NCBI RefSeq assembly: GCF_002514725.1 | Contig: NZ_NTLB01000003.1 | Span: forward strand, 124,001-188,000 | Length of the DNA: 64,000 bases | Source: Mangrovitalea sediminis | Lineage (GTDB): Bacteria > Pseudomonadota > Gammaproteobacteria > Pseudomonadales > Oleiphilaceae | Direction of reading: 5' to 3' | Part shown: one piece after another, positions 37,852-50,396 of the stretch | Position numbering within the stretch: position 1 is the first letter of the stretch | Layout of the letters: each line of letters opens with the position of its first letter | Program-made: the position numbers and the translations under genes | Notes under the pieces: model-generated | Told to the model about the DNA's origin: nothing | What the model saw: the letters and a program-made list of their open reading frames with translations, nothing else | Databases searched by the model: none

Positions 37852-39723
37852 ATGAGTCGCATCCAGTTACTGTCACCCAGACTTGCCAACCAGATTGCCG
37901 CCGGTGAGGTCGTTGAGCGACCAGCATCGGTCGTCAAGGAACTGTTGGAGAATGCCCTGGATGCCGGTGCGGGACGCGTCGAGGTGGATATCGAACAGGG
38001 GGGCGCGAAGCTGATTCGGATTCGGGACGATGGCGGTGGTATCGAACGAGACGATCTGCCGCTGGCACTCAGTCGCCATGCCACCAGTAAGATTGCCGAA
38101 CTCGAAGACCTCGAGGCCGTCGCCTCACTTGGCTTTCGCGGCGAGGCGCTGGCCAGTATCAGCTCGGTGTCCCGCCTGTCGCTAACGTCGAGGCGACCGG
38201 AGGCCGAAGAAGCCTGGACGGTTGAGGTCGAGGGCCGCGATATGGCCGCGCAACTGTCGCCGGCGGCGCATCCCGTCGGGACGACCGTGGAAGTCCGTGA
38301 CCTGTTTTTCAATACGCCGGCCCGGCGTAAGTTTATGCGCACGGAAAAGACCGAGTTTGGGCACATTGAAGAATGCCTGCGCCGCCAGGCGCTGGCGGCC
38401 TTCGATGTCGGTTTTACACTGCGTCATAACCAGCGGGGCATCCAGTCCTTGCGGCCGGCGACGGGGCAGGTGGACCGGGAGCGACGTATTGCTGCGCTTT
38501 GTGGAAAGCCCTTTATCGAGAATGCGGTGGCCATCGATGTGGAAGCGTCAGGTCTGCGTCTTTGGGGCTGGGTCGCACTGCCGACCTTTTCGCGCAGTCA
38601 GGCAGATCTTCAATATTTCTTCGTCAACCGCCGTGTGATCCGCGATCGATTGGTAGCGCATGCGGTGCGTCAGGCCTATCGGGATGTCCTGTACAACAAT
38701 CGCCATCCGGCTTTTGTGCTCTATCTGGAGCTGGATCCGGCCAATGTCGACGTCAACGTGCACCCGACCAAGCATGAAGTACGGTTCCGCGATGGCCGCC
38801 TGGTGCACGATTTCATCTTCCGCAGCCTGCACCGGGTGTTGGCCGAAGTGCGGCCTGGCGACCAGATGCGTGGCGCCGTCTCCCAGTCTCTGGTGCGGGA
38901 GGAGGCGCAAGGCGGAGTGACGATTCCGTCAGTGGCCTATCGGCCAGAGACGGCAGCGGCCGAGGTGGTTCCGGCAGTGCGCGAGCAAATGGCCTTTTAT
39001 CAGGCGCTGCATGGGAATGAGGGGGCGGTGTCTACAGATGGGCCCGAAGCGTCGGCCCCGGCTGCCGGCTATTCACCGGCGTCCCCTTCGCCGTCATTTA
39101 CGTCACAGCCGCTGCCCACGTCGCCGAATGGCGACAACAGCCAGCCTCTCGGTTATGCGATCGCCCAACTGCATGGCATCTATATCCTGGCACAAAGCGC
39201 ACAGGGTCTCATTGTCGTGGATATGCATGCTGCTCACGAGCGGATTACGTACGAGCGGATGAAAAGGGCATTGGCCGAGCAGGGCCTTAAAAGCCAACCG
39301 CTGCTGGTTCCCTTGAGCCTGGCGGTGAGTCAGCGCGAGGCCGATCTGGCGGAAACGCATGCTGCCGACTTGCTGACCCTGGGGTTGCAGGTGGAGCGCA
39401 TGGGGCCGGAAACGCTTGTGGTCAGACAGATTCCTGCGTTGTTACGGGGCGCGGATGTCGAAAGCCTGATTCGGGATGTGGTGTCCGATCTGGCCGAAAA
39501 TGGACGCAGCGATCGTGTCGAGGCCGTGACTCACGAATTGCTGGCAACCATGGCCTGCCATGGTTCCGTCAGGGCTAACCGGCAATTGACCATCCCGGAA
39601 ATGAATGCCTTGTTGAGGGATATGGAGGCGACGGAACGTAGCGGTCAATGTAACCACGGTCGCCCCACCTGGACGCTGGTCACGATGGGCGAGCTCGATA
39701 AGCTTTTCCTGCGGGGGCGTTGA
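37852..39723 (+). CDS. mutL: DNA mismatch repair protein MutL
   Basis: 623 residues. The GHKL ATPase domain (about 1-330) shows [34 protein letters not shown] and [11 protein letters not shown] proline- and serine-rich linker (about 330-430) leads to the C-terminal dimerisation domain, which lacks the DQHAxxExxxYE endonuclease motif (it reads [14 protein letters not shown]), as in E. coli MutL. So incision would be left to a MutH-like nuclease or another route. It precedes miaA with a one-base overlap. Confidence 0.95.
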   Translation: MSRIQLLSPRLANQIAAGEVVERPASVVKELLENALDAGAGRVEVDIEQGGAKLIRIRDDGGGIERDDLPLALSRHATSKIAELEDLEAVASLGFRGEALASISSVSRLSLTSRRPEAEEAWTVEVEGRDMAAQLSPAAHPVGTTVEVRDLFFNTPARRKFMRTEKTEFGHIEECLRRQALAAFDVGFTLRHNQRGIQSLRPATGQVDRERRIAALCGKPFIENAVAIDVEASGLRLWGWVALPTFSRSQADLQYFFVNRRVIRDRLVAHAVRQAYRDVLYNNRHPAFVLYLELDPANVDVNVHPTKHEVRFRDGRLVHDFIFRSLHRVLAEVRPGDQMRGAVSQSLVREEAQGGVTIPSVAYRPETAAAEVVPAVREQMAFYQALHGNEGAVSTDGPEASAPAAGYSPASPSPSFTSQPLPTSPNGDNSQPLGYAIAQLHGIYILAQSAQGLIVVDMHAAHERITYERMKRALAEQGLKSQPLLVPLSLAVSQREADLAETHAADLLTLGLQVERMGPETLVVRQIPALLRGADVESLIRDVVSDLAENGRSDRVEAVTHELLATMACHGSVRANRQLTIPEMNALLRDMEATERSGQCNHGRPTWTLVTMGELDKLFLRGR

Positions 39724-40733
39724 TGAGCCATCACGATTCCCGTCCGCCAGCGATTTTCCTGATGGGGCCGACGGCGTCGGGCAAGACTGATCTTGCTGCA
39801 GAACTGTGCGAAGCGCTGCCTTGCGATGTGATCAGCGTCGATTCGGCGATGATCTATCGGGACATGGATATTGGTACGGCGAAACCGACACCGGATGAGC
39901 TGGCTCGTACGCCCCACCGCTTGATCGATATTCGGGATCCGGCTGAATCCTACTCCGCAGCGGATTTTCGAACGGACGCCTTGCGGGAGATGGCCGAGAT
40001 TTCGGCTGCCGGGCGTATTCCGCTGTTGGTGGGCGGAACCATGATGTACTTCAAGACGTTGCGCCAGGGCATTGCGAATATGCCAGCGGCCGATCAGGCC
40101 ATTCGTGCCCGTCTGGAATCCGAAGCGTCGGAGCGCGGCCTGGAGTCTTTGCACGCGCGACTGCGCGAGCTCGACCCCGAGGCGGCAGAAGCGATTCATC
40201 CCAATAATCGTCAGCGGCTGTTGCGGGCCCTGGAAGTCATTGAGTTGTCAGGGCGGCCCATTTCTGCAATTTGGCGTGACGGTGGAGATGACAATAGTCA
40301 GGAAAATGGTAAATACGTCCAATGGCGAGAAGACGGGAACTCGGCGCTGCCGTATAATGTCTTGCAGATAGCGTTGTTACCGGAACAACGCCCCCTGTTA
40401 CACCGTCGAATCGATGAACGTTTCCAGAAGATGCTGGAGTCCGGATTGATCGATGAAGTTGCTGCGCTGAAGGCGCGCGGTGACTTGAATTTGTCGATGC
40501 CCTCCATGCGGTGTGTGGGATACCGGCAGGTCTGGGAATATCTTGACGGCATGCTGGATCGGAGCGAGATGGTTGAGCGCGCTTCAGCAGCGACCCGGCA
40601 GTTGGCCAAGCGTCAATTGACCTGGTTGCGAGGGTGGCCGGAGCTACACAGTTTGTCTTCCAATGACTCCGGAAACATACGTATGGCCTTGAAATTGATC
40701 CATGCGCACACCACATTGGAAAATCAGTGTTAG
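39723..40733 (+). CDS. miaA: tRNA dimethylallyltransferase MiaA
   Basis: 336 residues from ATG 39723, which overlaps the mutL stop by one base. It adds dimethylallyl to A37 of UNN-reading tRNAs. The P-loop is [28 protein letters not shown] is the substrate-binding segment, and [16 protein letters not shown] is near the C-terminus. The TTG start 3 bases earlier is less likely. It is followed by hfq, as widely in gammaproteobacteria. Confidence 0.95.
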   Translation: MSHHDSRPPAIFLMGPTASGKTDLAAELCEALPCDVISVDSAMIYRDMDIGTAKPTPDELARTPHRLIDIRDPAESYSAADFRTDALREMAEISAAGRIPLLVGGTMMYFKTLRQGIANMPAADQAIRARLESEASERGLESLHARLRELDPEAAEAIHPNNRQRLLRALEVIELSGRPISAIWRDGGDDNSQENGKYVQWREDGNSALPYNVLQIALLPEQRPLLHRRIDERFQKMLESGLIDEVAALKARGDLNLSMPSMRCVGYRQVWEYLDGMLDRSEMVERASAATRQLAKRQLTWLRGWPELHSLSSNDSGNIRMALKLIHAHTTLENQC

Positions 40734-40871
40734 ACGAACTGAAAAAAAACGGTATTCTGTCACAGGACGACGACGCAACACTGTTTCCCGACTCAGAATT
40801 TGGCTTGCGGCCGAGTTTCTTCAGGCCTGCCGTATCGATGATCTGCAGCATCAATAACAGGAGATAAAAAG

Positions 40872-41129
40872 ATGTCAAAAGGGCACTCTTTACAAGACCC
40901 TTACCTGAATGCCTTGCGCAAGGAGCGAATTCCCGTATCCATCTTTCTGGTAAACGGGATTAAGCTGCAAGGTCAGATCGAGTCTTTCGACCAGTTCGTG
41001 ATTCTACTCAAGAACACAGTCAGTCAGATGGTCTACAAACATGCCATTTCCACGGTGGTTCCGGCGCGTAATGTCCGGTTGCCCCAACAGAATCCCGCTG
41101 GGGAATCTGAAGGAGAAGGCAACGTCTGA
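40872..41129 (+). CDS. hfq: RNA chaperone Hfq
   Basis: 85 residues. Sm1 and Sm2 motifs are clear: [20 protein letters not shown] at the distal/proximal faces, and [12 protein letters not shown] at the Sm2 end. It forms a hexamer that pairs small RNAs with mRNAs. The short C-terminal tail is like that of Pseudomonas rather than E. coli. The gap of 138 bases from miaA suggests an independent promoter; I cannot define it. Confidence 0.96.
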   Translation: MSKGHSLQDPYLNALRKERIPVSIFLVNGIKLQGQIESFDQFVILLKNTVSQMVYKHAISTVVPARNVRLPQQNPAGESEGEGNV

Positions 41130-41198
41130 CCGGCGCTGGAAAGCGGCTGCATGATGCGGCGGTTTTCCGGAACCTCTTAAAGACGGAGTTTTCCCTAC

Positions 41199-42536
41199 TT
41201 GTTCGAACGTCCTGATGTCGGTGAACGGGCAATACTCGTTCACCTAGACTTTCCCTCCGACACCGAATCCGAAGACCCCGGTGAATTTGCCGAATTGGTT
41301 GCTTCGTCAGGTGTCGAAGCCATGGAATTGGTGCGTGGTACACGCAATCAGCCCAGTTCCCGCTATTTCGTCGGCGAAGGTAAGCTGGAAGAAATCCGCG
41401 AAGCGGTCCTTCTGCACGGTGCCGATGTTGTCCTATTCAATCATTCGTTAAGCCCCAGCCAGGAACGCAACCTGGAGAAGGCCTTGCAGTGCCGTGTTCT
41501 CGATCGGACCGGCGTGATCCTGGATATCTTTGCCCAGCGGGCGCGCACGCACGAAGGTAAGTTGCAGGTCGAGCTGGCACAGCTTGAACACATGTCGACA
41601 CGCCTGGTGCGAGGCTGGACTCACCTTGAGCGACAAAAAGGTGGTATCGGCCTGCGCGGCCCGGGTGAAACCCAGTTGGAAACGGACCGCCGATTGCTGC
41701 GCGGCCGGATCAAATCGATCCATAAGCGCCTGGACAAGGTGCGCCGGCAGCGCGATCAGGGGCGCCGGGCGCGTAAGCGCGCGGATATTCCCTCGGTGTC
41801 GCTCGTAGGCTACACCAATGCCGGCAAGTCAACGCTGTTCAATCGGCTTACGTCATCTTCGGTCTATGCGGCAAACCAGTTGTTTGCAACCCTGGACCCG
41901 ACGCTGCGGCGTCTGGATTTGCCCGATGTGGGGCCGATTGTCCTCGCCGATACGGTAGGTTTTATCCGCCATCTTCCGCACAAACTGGTCGAGGCTTTCA
42001 GGGCCACACTGGAAGAGACGGTTGAAGCGACCCTCTTGCTGCATGTCGTTGATTGTCATGACGAACGCCGCGATGAAAATATCGAGCAAGTCGAATCGGT
42101 ATTGACCGAGATCCACGCCGATGAAGTGCCCCGCCTGGAAGTTTTCAACAAGGTTGACCTGTTGGAGGACTTTTCGCCGAGGGTCGATCGCAATGATGAG
42201 GGCGTGCCGGTGCGGGTTTGGCTGTCTGCGGTGACCGGTGCAGGCCTGGATTTGCTCCTGGATGCCGTCAGTGAGCGGCTCGCCGAAGACGTCATTCACG
42301 AAGGCTTTGTGCTGGAACCACAGCAGGGGCGTTTGCGCGCGGCGTTATATCAGGCCGGCGGCGTGGTGAGGGAGCAGGCGCTGGATGATGGTAATACCTT
42401 TGTGGAGGTACGTCTTCAGTTGCGGGATTGGCGCCAACTGCTCAGTCGTCTTGGAATATCTGACGAAAGCCTGCCGCAGTTACCGTTTGCTGAGTGGCCT
42501 GGGGCGATCGACGTTGTCAGTCGCCACCACGCCTGA
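41199..42536 (+). CDS. hflX: GTPase HflX
   Basis: 445 residues starting at TTG 41199, reading MFERPDVGERAILVHL, which aligns with HflX starts in other species; GGAG lies 10 bases upstream. It is a ribosome-binding GTPase that splits stalled 70S particles under stress. The N-terminal HflX-specific domain contains RTGVILDIFAQRARTHEGKLQ; the GTPase motifs are GYTNAGKSTLFNRL (G1), DTVGFIRHLP (G3) and NKVDL (G4). It is 70 bases from hfq. Confidence 0.95.
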   Translation: MFERPDVGERAILVHLDFPSDTESEDPGEFAELVASSGVEAMELVRGTRNQPSSRYFVGEGKLEEIREAVLLHGADVVLFNHSLSPSQERNLEKALQCRVLDRTGVILDIFAQRARTHEGKLQVELAQLEHMSTRLVRGWTHLERQKGGIGLRGPGETQLETDRRLLRGRIKSIHKRLDKVRRQRDQGRRARKRADIPSVSLVGYTNAGKSTLFNRLTSSSVYAANQLFATLDPTLRRLDLPDVGPIVLADTVGFIRHLPHKLVEAFRATLEETVEATLLLHVVDCHDERRDENIEQVESVLTEIHADEVPRLEVFNKVDLLEDFSPRVDRNDEGVPVRVWLSAVTGAGLDLLLDAVSERLAEDVIHEGFVLEPQQGRLRAALYQAGGVVREQALDDGNTFVEVRLQLRDWRQLLSRLGISDESLPQLPFAEWPGAIDVVSRHHA

Positions 42537-42638
42537 CCCACGGTTGCTGTTGTGGGCCAGAACACATAGTATTTGCAGTCATTTGGGCGATGTGGGTTTT
42601 AGCCGTCGCTGTTTTAAATGGGTTTAATGGAGAACGTT

Positions 42639-43823
42639 ATGGCCTGGAATGAACCGGGTGGAAACAACAAGGATCAGGACCCCTGGGGGAGTGGTAAGCG
42701 GGGGAACGATCAAGGTCCGCCGGATTTGGACGAAGCCTTGCGTAAAGGGCTGGATAAGCTGAATCGTCTGCTTGGCGGCGGCAAGTCCGGTGGTGGCGGT
42801 TCCCAGAACCGGAGTGGTGGTTCCGGGTACGGTTTTCTTTTTGCGCTGATAGGGATTCTTCTTGTCGTGTGGGTTGCCTATCAGTCGTTCTATACCGTCG
42901 ATGAACGGGACAGGGCCATCGTTCTGCGTTTTGGTCAGTATTACCAGACTCAGCAACCTGGTTTGCATTTCCGTATCCCCTGGGTCGATGAGGTCCATAT
43001 CGTTCCGGTAACCAACGTTAATTCCTTCTCCGTCCGGGGTGAAATGCTCACGGAAGACGAGAATATCGTTGATGTGAACCTGTCCGTTCAATATGTCGTC
43101 AGCGATCCCAAGGCGTATGTTCTGAATATCCGCGACGGCGTGCAGGCACTGCAATACGCCACTGACAGCGCCTTGCGCCACGAAGTGGGCAGCATGGCGT
43201 TCCAGGACGTGATTACTGAAGGTCGCGCAGAGCTGGGGGTGAATGTCGAGAAGCGTTTGCAAGGCTTCCTGAACGAGTATCGCGCCGGTCTGCGGGTCCT
43301 TAAGGTCAACGTTGAAAGCACTCAGCCTCCCCAGGAAGTGCAGGACGCCTTCCAGGATGTGCAGCGGGCGAAAGAAGATGAACAGCGCGCACAGGAAGAA
43401 GCCGAGACATACCGTAACAAGGTTGTTCCGGAAGCGCGCGGTAAGGCTCAGCGTATCCTTCAGGACGCCCAGGCGTACAAGCAGCAGGTGGTCGATCAGG
43501 CAACCGGTGATGCGTCTCGCTTCGACAAGATCCTGACGGCCTACAAGATGGCGCCAAGCGTGACCCGTGAACGCCTGTATCTGAGTGCGATGGAAAAAAT
43601 CATGGGTGACAGCAGTAAGGTCATGTTGAACACTCGCTCCGGCGACAACGTCATTTTCCTGCCTCTGAACCGGCTAAGTCAGGGGGCTAACGGCACTCCT
43701 GTTGCGTCGGGTAACGATGACGGCAATGGCGACCTTTCCAGCAGCGAAGTTCAGGCGCTGACGGACAAGGTGGTGAACGAGTTGCGTTCACGTCAGGAAA
43801 ATTCTGGCCGGAGGGGGCGTTAA
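42639..43823 (+). CDS. hflK: FtsH-protease regulator HflK
   Basis: 394 residues from ATG 42639 (MAWNEPGGNN), with GGAG 6 bases upstream. A proline- and glycine-rich N-terminus lies before a TM helix (about 68-88), then an SPFH/stomatin domain (FYTVDERDRAIVLRFGQYYQT) and a long coiled coil with ERLYLSAMEKIM. With HflC it forms a membrane cage around FtsH. The first 7 codons of the longer frame (from 42618) are ignored. One base separates it from hflC. Confidence 0.94.
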   Translation: MAWNEPGGNNKDQDPWGSGKRGNDQGPPDLDEALRKGLDKLNRLLGGGKSGGGGSQNRSGGSGYGFLFALIGILLVVWVAYQSFYTVDERDRAIVLRFGQYYQTQQPGLHFRIPWVDEVHIVPVTNVNSFSVRGEMLTEDENIVDVNLSVQYVVSDPKAYVLNIRDGVQALQYATDSALRHEVGSMAFQDVITEGRAELGVNVEKRLQGFLNEYRAGLRVLKVNVESTQPPQEVQDAFQDVQRAKEDEQRAQEEAETYRNKVVPEARGKAQRILQDAQAYKQQVVDQATGDASRFDKILTAYKMAPSVTRERLYLSAMEKIMGDSSKVMLNTRSGDNVIFLPLNRLSQGANGTPVASGNDDGNGDLSSSEVQALTDKVVNELRSRQENSGRRGR

Positions 43824-43824
43824 T

Positions 43825-44721
43825 ATGCAGTCCAAATCCGTGATTGCGGTTGTTGTGGCGTTGGTGGTTCTGCTGCTGGTGTCGTCAACCCTCTACATCG
43901 TGCCGGCAACCCATCGGGCCGTCGTGTTGCGTTTTGGCAGCGTCGTTGAGGCCGATGTCAAACCGGGCCTGCACGTCAAGGCGCCGCTGATCGATAAGGT
44001 GCGCCAGTATGATGTGCGGGTACTTACGCTGGACTTGCCGACGCACGAATATCTGACGGCGGAGAAGAAACCGTTGGATGTGGATTCCTATGTCGTCTGG
44101 CAGATTTCCAATGTGCTGCAGTTCTATAAAGCGACTGGGGGCGACGAGCTGCAGGCTGTGCAGTTATTGTCCGCCCGGATCGACAACGGGCTGCGTGACC
44201 AGTTTGGTATCCGCACCATGCATGAAGTGGTTTCCGGGGAGCGGGACCAGTTGATGACCGAGCTGACCAAGCAGGTCGATAAGTTGACTGAGCAGGAGTT
44301 TGGTATCCGTGTCGTGGATATCCGCATCAAGGCCATCGATCTGCCAAAACAGGTGAGCGAGAACGTCTTCAAGCGTATGCGTACGGAGCGGCAGAAGGAA
44401 GCTCAGCAGCACCGTTCCAGCGGACAGGAAATGGCCGAAGGTATCCGGGCTGATGCCGATCGCCAACGTACGGTAATTCTGGCGACGGCTTATGCCAAGT
44501 CCCAGGAACTGCGTGGTGAGGGCGATCAGCAGGCGTCGGAGATCTATGCAAAGGCTTACGGCAAGGATCCGGAATTCTACCGATTCTTCAAAAGTCTGCA
44601 GGCTTACGAGAAGGCCTTTGCGAACAAGCATGACACCTTGGTTCTCGATGGTAACAGCGACTTTATGCGTTACTTCAATGACCTGCTGGGCAAAGGGGTG
44701 AAAACCGCACCAGCCCGGTGA
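43825..44721 (+). CDS. hflC: FtsH-protease regulator HflC
   Basis: 298 residues. One N-terminal TM helix (about 4-24), then the SPFH domain (YIVPATHRAVVLRFGSVVEA) and coiled coil (KRMRTERQKEAQQHRSSGQE), ending with FFKSLQAYEKAF. It partners HflK. It starts one base after the hflK stop and is followed by a rho-independent terminator. Confidence 0.95.
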   Translation: MQSKSVIAVVVALVVLLLVSSTLYIVPATHRAVVLRFGSVVEADVKPGLHVKAPLIDKVRQYDVRVLTLDLPTHEYLTAEKKPLDVDSYVVWQISNVLQFYKATGGDELQAVQLLSARIDNGLRDQFGIRTMHEVVSGERDQLMTELTKQVDKLTEQEFGIRVVDIRIKAIDLPKQVSENVFKRMRTERQKEAQQHRSSGQEMAEGIRADADRQRTVILATAYAKSQELRGEGDQQASEIYAKAYGKDPEFYRFFKSLQAYEKAFANKHDTLVLDGNSDFMRYFNDLLGKGVKTAPAR

Positions 44722-44734
44722 TGGTGGCGATATC

Positions 44735-44770
44735 GAAAACCGGAGCGTCGAGTGGCGTTCCGGTTTTTTT
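44735..44770 (+). terminator. Rho-independent terminator after hflC
   Basis: AAAACCGGAGCG at 44736-44747 pairs with CGTTCCGGTTTT (44756-44767) with one G:U pair, followed by more T residues to 44770. It closes the miaA-hfq-hflX-hflKC transcription unit. Confidence 0.85.
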
Positions 44771-44903
44771 GTGGCTCCGATCCCTGTAAAATCTGGGCCC
44801 TTTGGGGCGCTGCCGTGAGGACCTGCCGAGTCAGGTGCTTGGCACGCGTCGGCCTTCGTCCGGCCTGGCGACATGCCGGTAGTGACGAGAGGGTGAAAGT
44901 TCG

Positions 44904-45089
44904 ATGTGGCAGGAACTGGCAATAGGCTTCAGTCTGATGCTGGTCATCGAAGGGATCATTCCCTTTCTGTACCCTCAGCGTTGGAAGAACATGGTGCAGA
45001 CCTTGGCCCGGATCGATGACCGAACCATGCGTATTATGGGTTTGATCAGCATGCTCGCCGGTACGGGCCTGCTGTATCTGGTGCACTGA
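44904..45089 (+). CDS. YjeT-like small inner-membrane protein (DUF2065)
   Basis: 61 residues starting MWQELAIGFSLMLVIEG. Two TM helices flank the conserved FLYPQRWKNMVQTLARI segment, the mark of the DUF2065 (YjeT) family found next to hflC and purA in E. coli. Its function is unknown. It begins 182 bases after hflC, past the terminator, and 17 bases before hisZ, so it is likely co-transcribed with hisZ. Confidence 0.85.
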   Translation: MWQELAIGFSLMLVIEGIIPFLYPQRWKNMVQTLARIDDRTMRIMGLISMLAGTGLLYLVH

Positions 45090-45106
45090 CAGACGGATTT
45101 CATGTA

Positions 45107-47639
<2,533 letters not shown>

Positions 47640-47655
47640 TTCGGGTTGTGGACCT

Positions 47656-47685
47656 AAAAGGCCGGCCCCAAGGGGCCGGCCTTTT
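47656..47685. terminator. Bidirectional terminator between purA and cmoB
   Basis: A 14-base perfect stem, AAAAGGCCGGCCCC (47656-47669) and its complement 47672-47685, with a two-base centre, ending in T residues on both strands. It serves both convergent genes. Confidence 0.9.
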
Positions 47686-47695
47686 CCGTTTGGGG

Positions 47696-48691
47696 CTAGC
47701 CGGGTTTTCGGGCAATAAACGTGGCTCTTAGCGGCGCCGGATAACCTTCTATGGTGCGGCTGGGGTTTTCCGGGTCGAGGAAGTCTGCCAGTGACTGGAA
47801 CTGCATCCAGTCAGTCGAACGCTGTTCATCCACTGAGGTTTGGTTGAGGTCCACCTGGCGGATATCTTCGAAGCCGAGTCGGCCTAACCATTGGCTAAGG
47901 GTCGGACAACTGGGGATGAACCAGACGTTGCGCATCATGGCGTACCGGTCTTTCGGCATCAGCGCATAGCCTTCGTCGCCTTTGACGACCAGTGTCTCCA
48001 ATACCAGTTCCCCGCCAGGGCGCAAGGCATCCATCAGCTCCTGGAGATGATCCAGTGGCGAGCGGCGGTGATAGAGTACGCCCATTGAGAAAACCGTATC
48101 GAACCAGCCCAGTCTTTCCGGGAGATCTTCCATCCGAATCGGAAGCAGGTCGACCGGGACCTCTCCGAGATAGCCTTTTACTGCAAGAAACTGCATCAGG
48201 AAGAGCAGGCTGGGATCAACGCCCACAACGCGCGCTGCGCCTTCGCCATACATGCGCCAGCAGTGATAACCTGACCCGCACCCCACATCCAGGATGCGCC
48301 GGCTTTTGAGCGGCGACAGGTGTGGAGCGACTCTTTCCCATTTCCAGTCCGAATGCCATTCGGTGTCGATGTGAATGCCGAAGAAGTCGAAGGGCCCTTT
48401 GCGCCAGGGCATTAGCCCTCGTAAGCCGGTTTCCAGCGCGTCACGATCAGCGTCATCCAGTGCGGTGTCTGCATGGAGCCTGATGGCGCTCTGGCGAAGG
48501 TCGGCTCGTACTGCTTCGACCTTCGGCAATGTGGCCAGGGCGGTCTGCCAGCGTGCGAGATCGCCGTGTATGCGCTCCTCGAAGCGTGTCATGAGTTGCT
48601 GTTGCAACCGGTCGGCCCAATCCGTTTGTCCTTCTTGGGCCAAGGTGTTCAGCAGGGGCGCAAAGCATTGGCGCCAGTCCAGTGTTTTCAT
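47696..48691 (-). CDS. cmoB: tRNA U34 carboxymethyltransferase CmoB
   Basis: 331 residues. It uses carboxy-SAM to turn 5-hydroxyuridine into cmo5U at the wobble position of tRNA. Typical segments: WRKGPFDFFGIHIDTEWHSD, the SAM-type site DVGCGSGYHCWRMYGEG and SMGVLYHRRSPLDHL. It begins inside the last codons of cmoA (4-base overlap), so both are one operon. Confidence 0.94.
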   Translation of the reverse strand: MKTLDWRQCFAPLLNTLAQEGQTDWADRLQQQLMTRFEERIHGDLARWQTALATLPKVEAVRADLRQSAIRLHADTALDDADRDALETGLRGLMPWRKGPFDFFGIHIDTEWHSDWKWERVAPHLSPLKSRRILDVGCGSGYHCWRMYGEGAARVVGVDPSLLFLMQFLAVKGYLGEVPVDLLPIRMEDLPERLGWFDTVFSMGVLYHRRSPLDHLQELMDALRPGGELVLETLVVKGDEGYALMPKDRYAMMRNVWFIPSCPTLSQWLGRLGFEDIRQVDLNQTSVDEQRSTDWMQFQSLADFLDPENPSRTIEGYPAPLRATFIARKPG

Positions 48692-49458
48692 GGTGAATCA
48701 GAGCGAATCGCCAGCAGGGACATAAAGTTAAAGCATTGATACCAGAGGACGACATGCTCGAAGCCCGCCTGGTGTAGTCGCTCCTTGTGAGCATCGATCG
48801 TTTCGGGAATCAGAACCCGTTCGAGCGCCGAGCGTTTCTGGCTGATTTCCAGCTCGCTATAGCCGTTGGCGCGCTTGAAGTCGTAGTAGAGTTCCTCCTG
48901 GCGTTCCTGTTCGTCAGAGTCGGCGAAGCAGATCTTCTCCGAAAGGACCAGGACGCCGCCCGGACGCAGCCCGTCGTGGATGCGGTGCAGTAACGGGAGC
49001 CGGTCTTCAGGGCTGACGAACTGTAACGTGAAGTTCAGCGTCACGATAGAGGCGTTTTCGATAGCGGTTTCGCGAATATCCGCGCATTTCAACTCCACTG
49101 GCGTCGGCGCGTCATCGAGTGCGATGAAATGTTCGCAGCGTTCGATCATATCGGTGGAATTATCGATGCCTACGATGCGGCAGCCCGGTGCGTTGATGCC
49201 GTGGCGCATGGCGAGGGTGGCGCCACCGAGAGAGCAGCCGAGGTCATAGCACAGGGAGTCCGGCTGAGCGTAGCGGGATGCGATGACGCCGATCATGGGC
49301 AGAATCAGCGTGTATCCCGGGACAGAGCGACGGATCATGTCCGGGAAAACGCGGGCGACCGCTGCGTCGAAACGAAATTTACCTATCTCGGTCCGGGCGT
49401 TGGCGAATACCCGGTCGATGTCATCGGCCTTGGAGGGCAGCGTGGGGCTGTCTGGCAT
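48688..49458 (-). CDS. cmoA: Carboxy-S-adenosyl-L-methionine synthase CmoA
   Basis: 256 residues from ATG 49458, with AGGAG 8 bases upstream. It makes the carboxy-SAM used by CmoB from SAM and prephenate. The SAM site is YDLGCSLGGATLAMRHG; the start PSKADDIDRVFANARTEIG and the FDAAVARVFPDMIRRSVPGY segment are family signatures. The longer open frame to 49566 overlaps the transporter gene and is not needed. Confidence 0.94.
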   Translation of the reverse strand: MPDSPTLPSKADDIDRVFANARTEIGKFRFDAAVARVFPDMIRRSVPGYTLILPMIGVIASRYAQPDSLCYDLGCSLGGATLAMRHGINAPGCRIVGIDNSTDMIERCEHFIALDDAPTPVELKCADIRETAIENASIVTLNFTLQFVSPEDRLPLLHRIHDGLRPGGVLVLSEKICFADSDEQERQEELYYDFKRANGYSELEISQKRSALERVLIPETIDAHKERLHQAGFEHVVLWYQCFNFMSLLAIRSDSP

Positions 49459-49484
49459 CCGATATCTCCTGAAATTCTCTGGCC

Positions 49485-50396
49485 TCAGGCCGCGACGGCG
49501 CCGCGTCGGCTGGCCGGAAAGATACGCATTTGGGCGACCAGCATGCCGGTCAGCATCAGCCCGCAACCCAGCAACCCCTTGAAGGGCAGGGTTTCATTCA
49601 GGAACAGCCAGCCACCGATAACCGCGAACATGGATTCCAGGCTGAGAATCAGCGCGGCGTGGCTCGGCTGAGCCCATTGCTGTGCAACGACCTGCAATGT
49701 GTAGGCGATACTGGTCGACATCAGGCCGGTATACAGCAGTGCGGCCCCCGCTGCCTGAATGGCCTCAAGGCTGATCGACTCGGTAGCCAGCCCGATGATC
49801 AGACTCAGGATGCCTGTTACATAGAACTGGATGATCGACAGTCGGATGGCGCTGACCTTGGGCGATAGCCATCCGATCACCAATACATGGGCTGTCCAGA
49901 ACAGGGCGCCGATCAGCTCCAGCGTGTCTCCCCAGCTCATCTTGAAGTCGCCGTGGATACTGAGCAGGTACAGGCCGATCAACGTGCATACGGCGCCAAC
50001 CCAGGTTTCTGAGGATATCCGGTGGCCGATAAAGAGACCTGTCATTGGGACCAGGACGATATAGAGACCGGTGATGAAGCCCGCTTTTCCTGCCGAGGTA
50101 TATTGCAGGCCGATTTGCTGGAGCGATGCGCCGGCAAAAAGGACGACGCCAGCGATCAGTCCTCCCCACCACACGAGAGAGGTTTTGACCTCAGCGTGTC
50201 GTACCGCGGGGGTGTGACGGTAATACCAGAGCACTGGCAGCAGTGTGGTGGCACCCAGCAGAAACCTTAGCCCGTTGAACGAGAAGGGGCCCAGGTGCTC
50301 CATACCCGTCCGTTGACCGACGAAAGCAAACCCCCAGATGGCGGCGGTCAGGAGCATTAAACCGTTGGCGATCAGCCGTTGCCGTGTTGAACTCAC
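49485..50396 (-). CDS. DMT/EamA-family transporter
   Basis: 303 residues with about ten hydrophobic segments in two EamA repeats (AAIWGFAFVGQRTGMEHLGP near the start and LSLESMFAVIGGWLFLNETL in the second half, the conserved pattern of the family). It is an inner-membrane exporter of unknown substrate; related proteins move amino acids or nucleotide precursors. It starts at GTG and overlaps the upstream hypothetical gene by 4 bases, and ends 26 bases before cmoA. Confidence 0.9.
   Translation of the reverse strand: MSSTRQRLIANGLMLLTAAIWGFAFVGQRTGMEHLGPFSFNGLRFLLGATTLLPVLWYYRHTPAVRHAEVKTSLVWWGGLIAGVVLFAGASLQQIGLQYTSAGKAGFITGLYIVLVPMTGLFIGHRISSETWVGAVCTLIGLYLLSIHGDFKMSWGDTLELIGALFWTAHVLVIGWLSPKVSAIRLSIIQFYVTGILSLIIGLATESISLEAIQAAGAALLYTGLMSTSIAYTLQVVAQQWAQPSHAALILSLESMFAVIGGWLFLNETLPFKGLLGCGLMLTGMLVAQMRIFPASRRGAVAA

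Noticed and set aside
40742-40775. GAACT...TCTGTC before hfq, like a sigma-E promoter
   Set aside because: Spacing is about 14 bases and both elements are imperfect; support is too weak.
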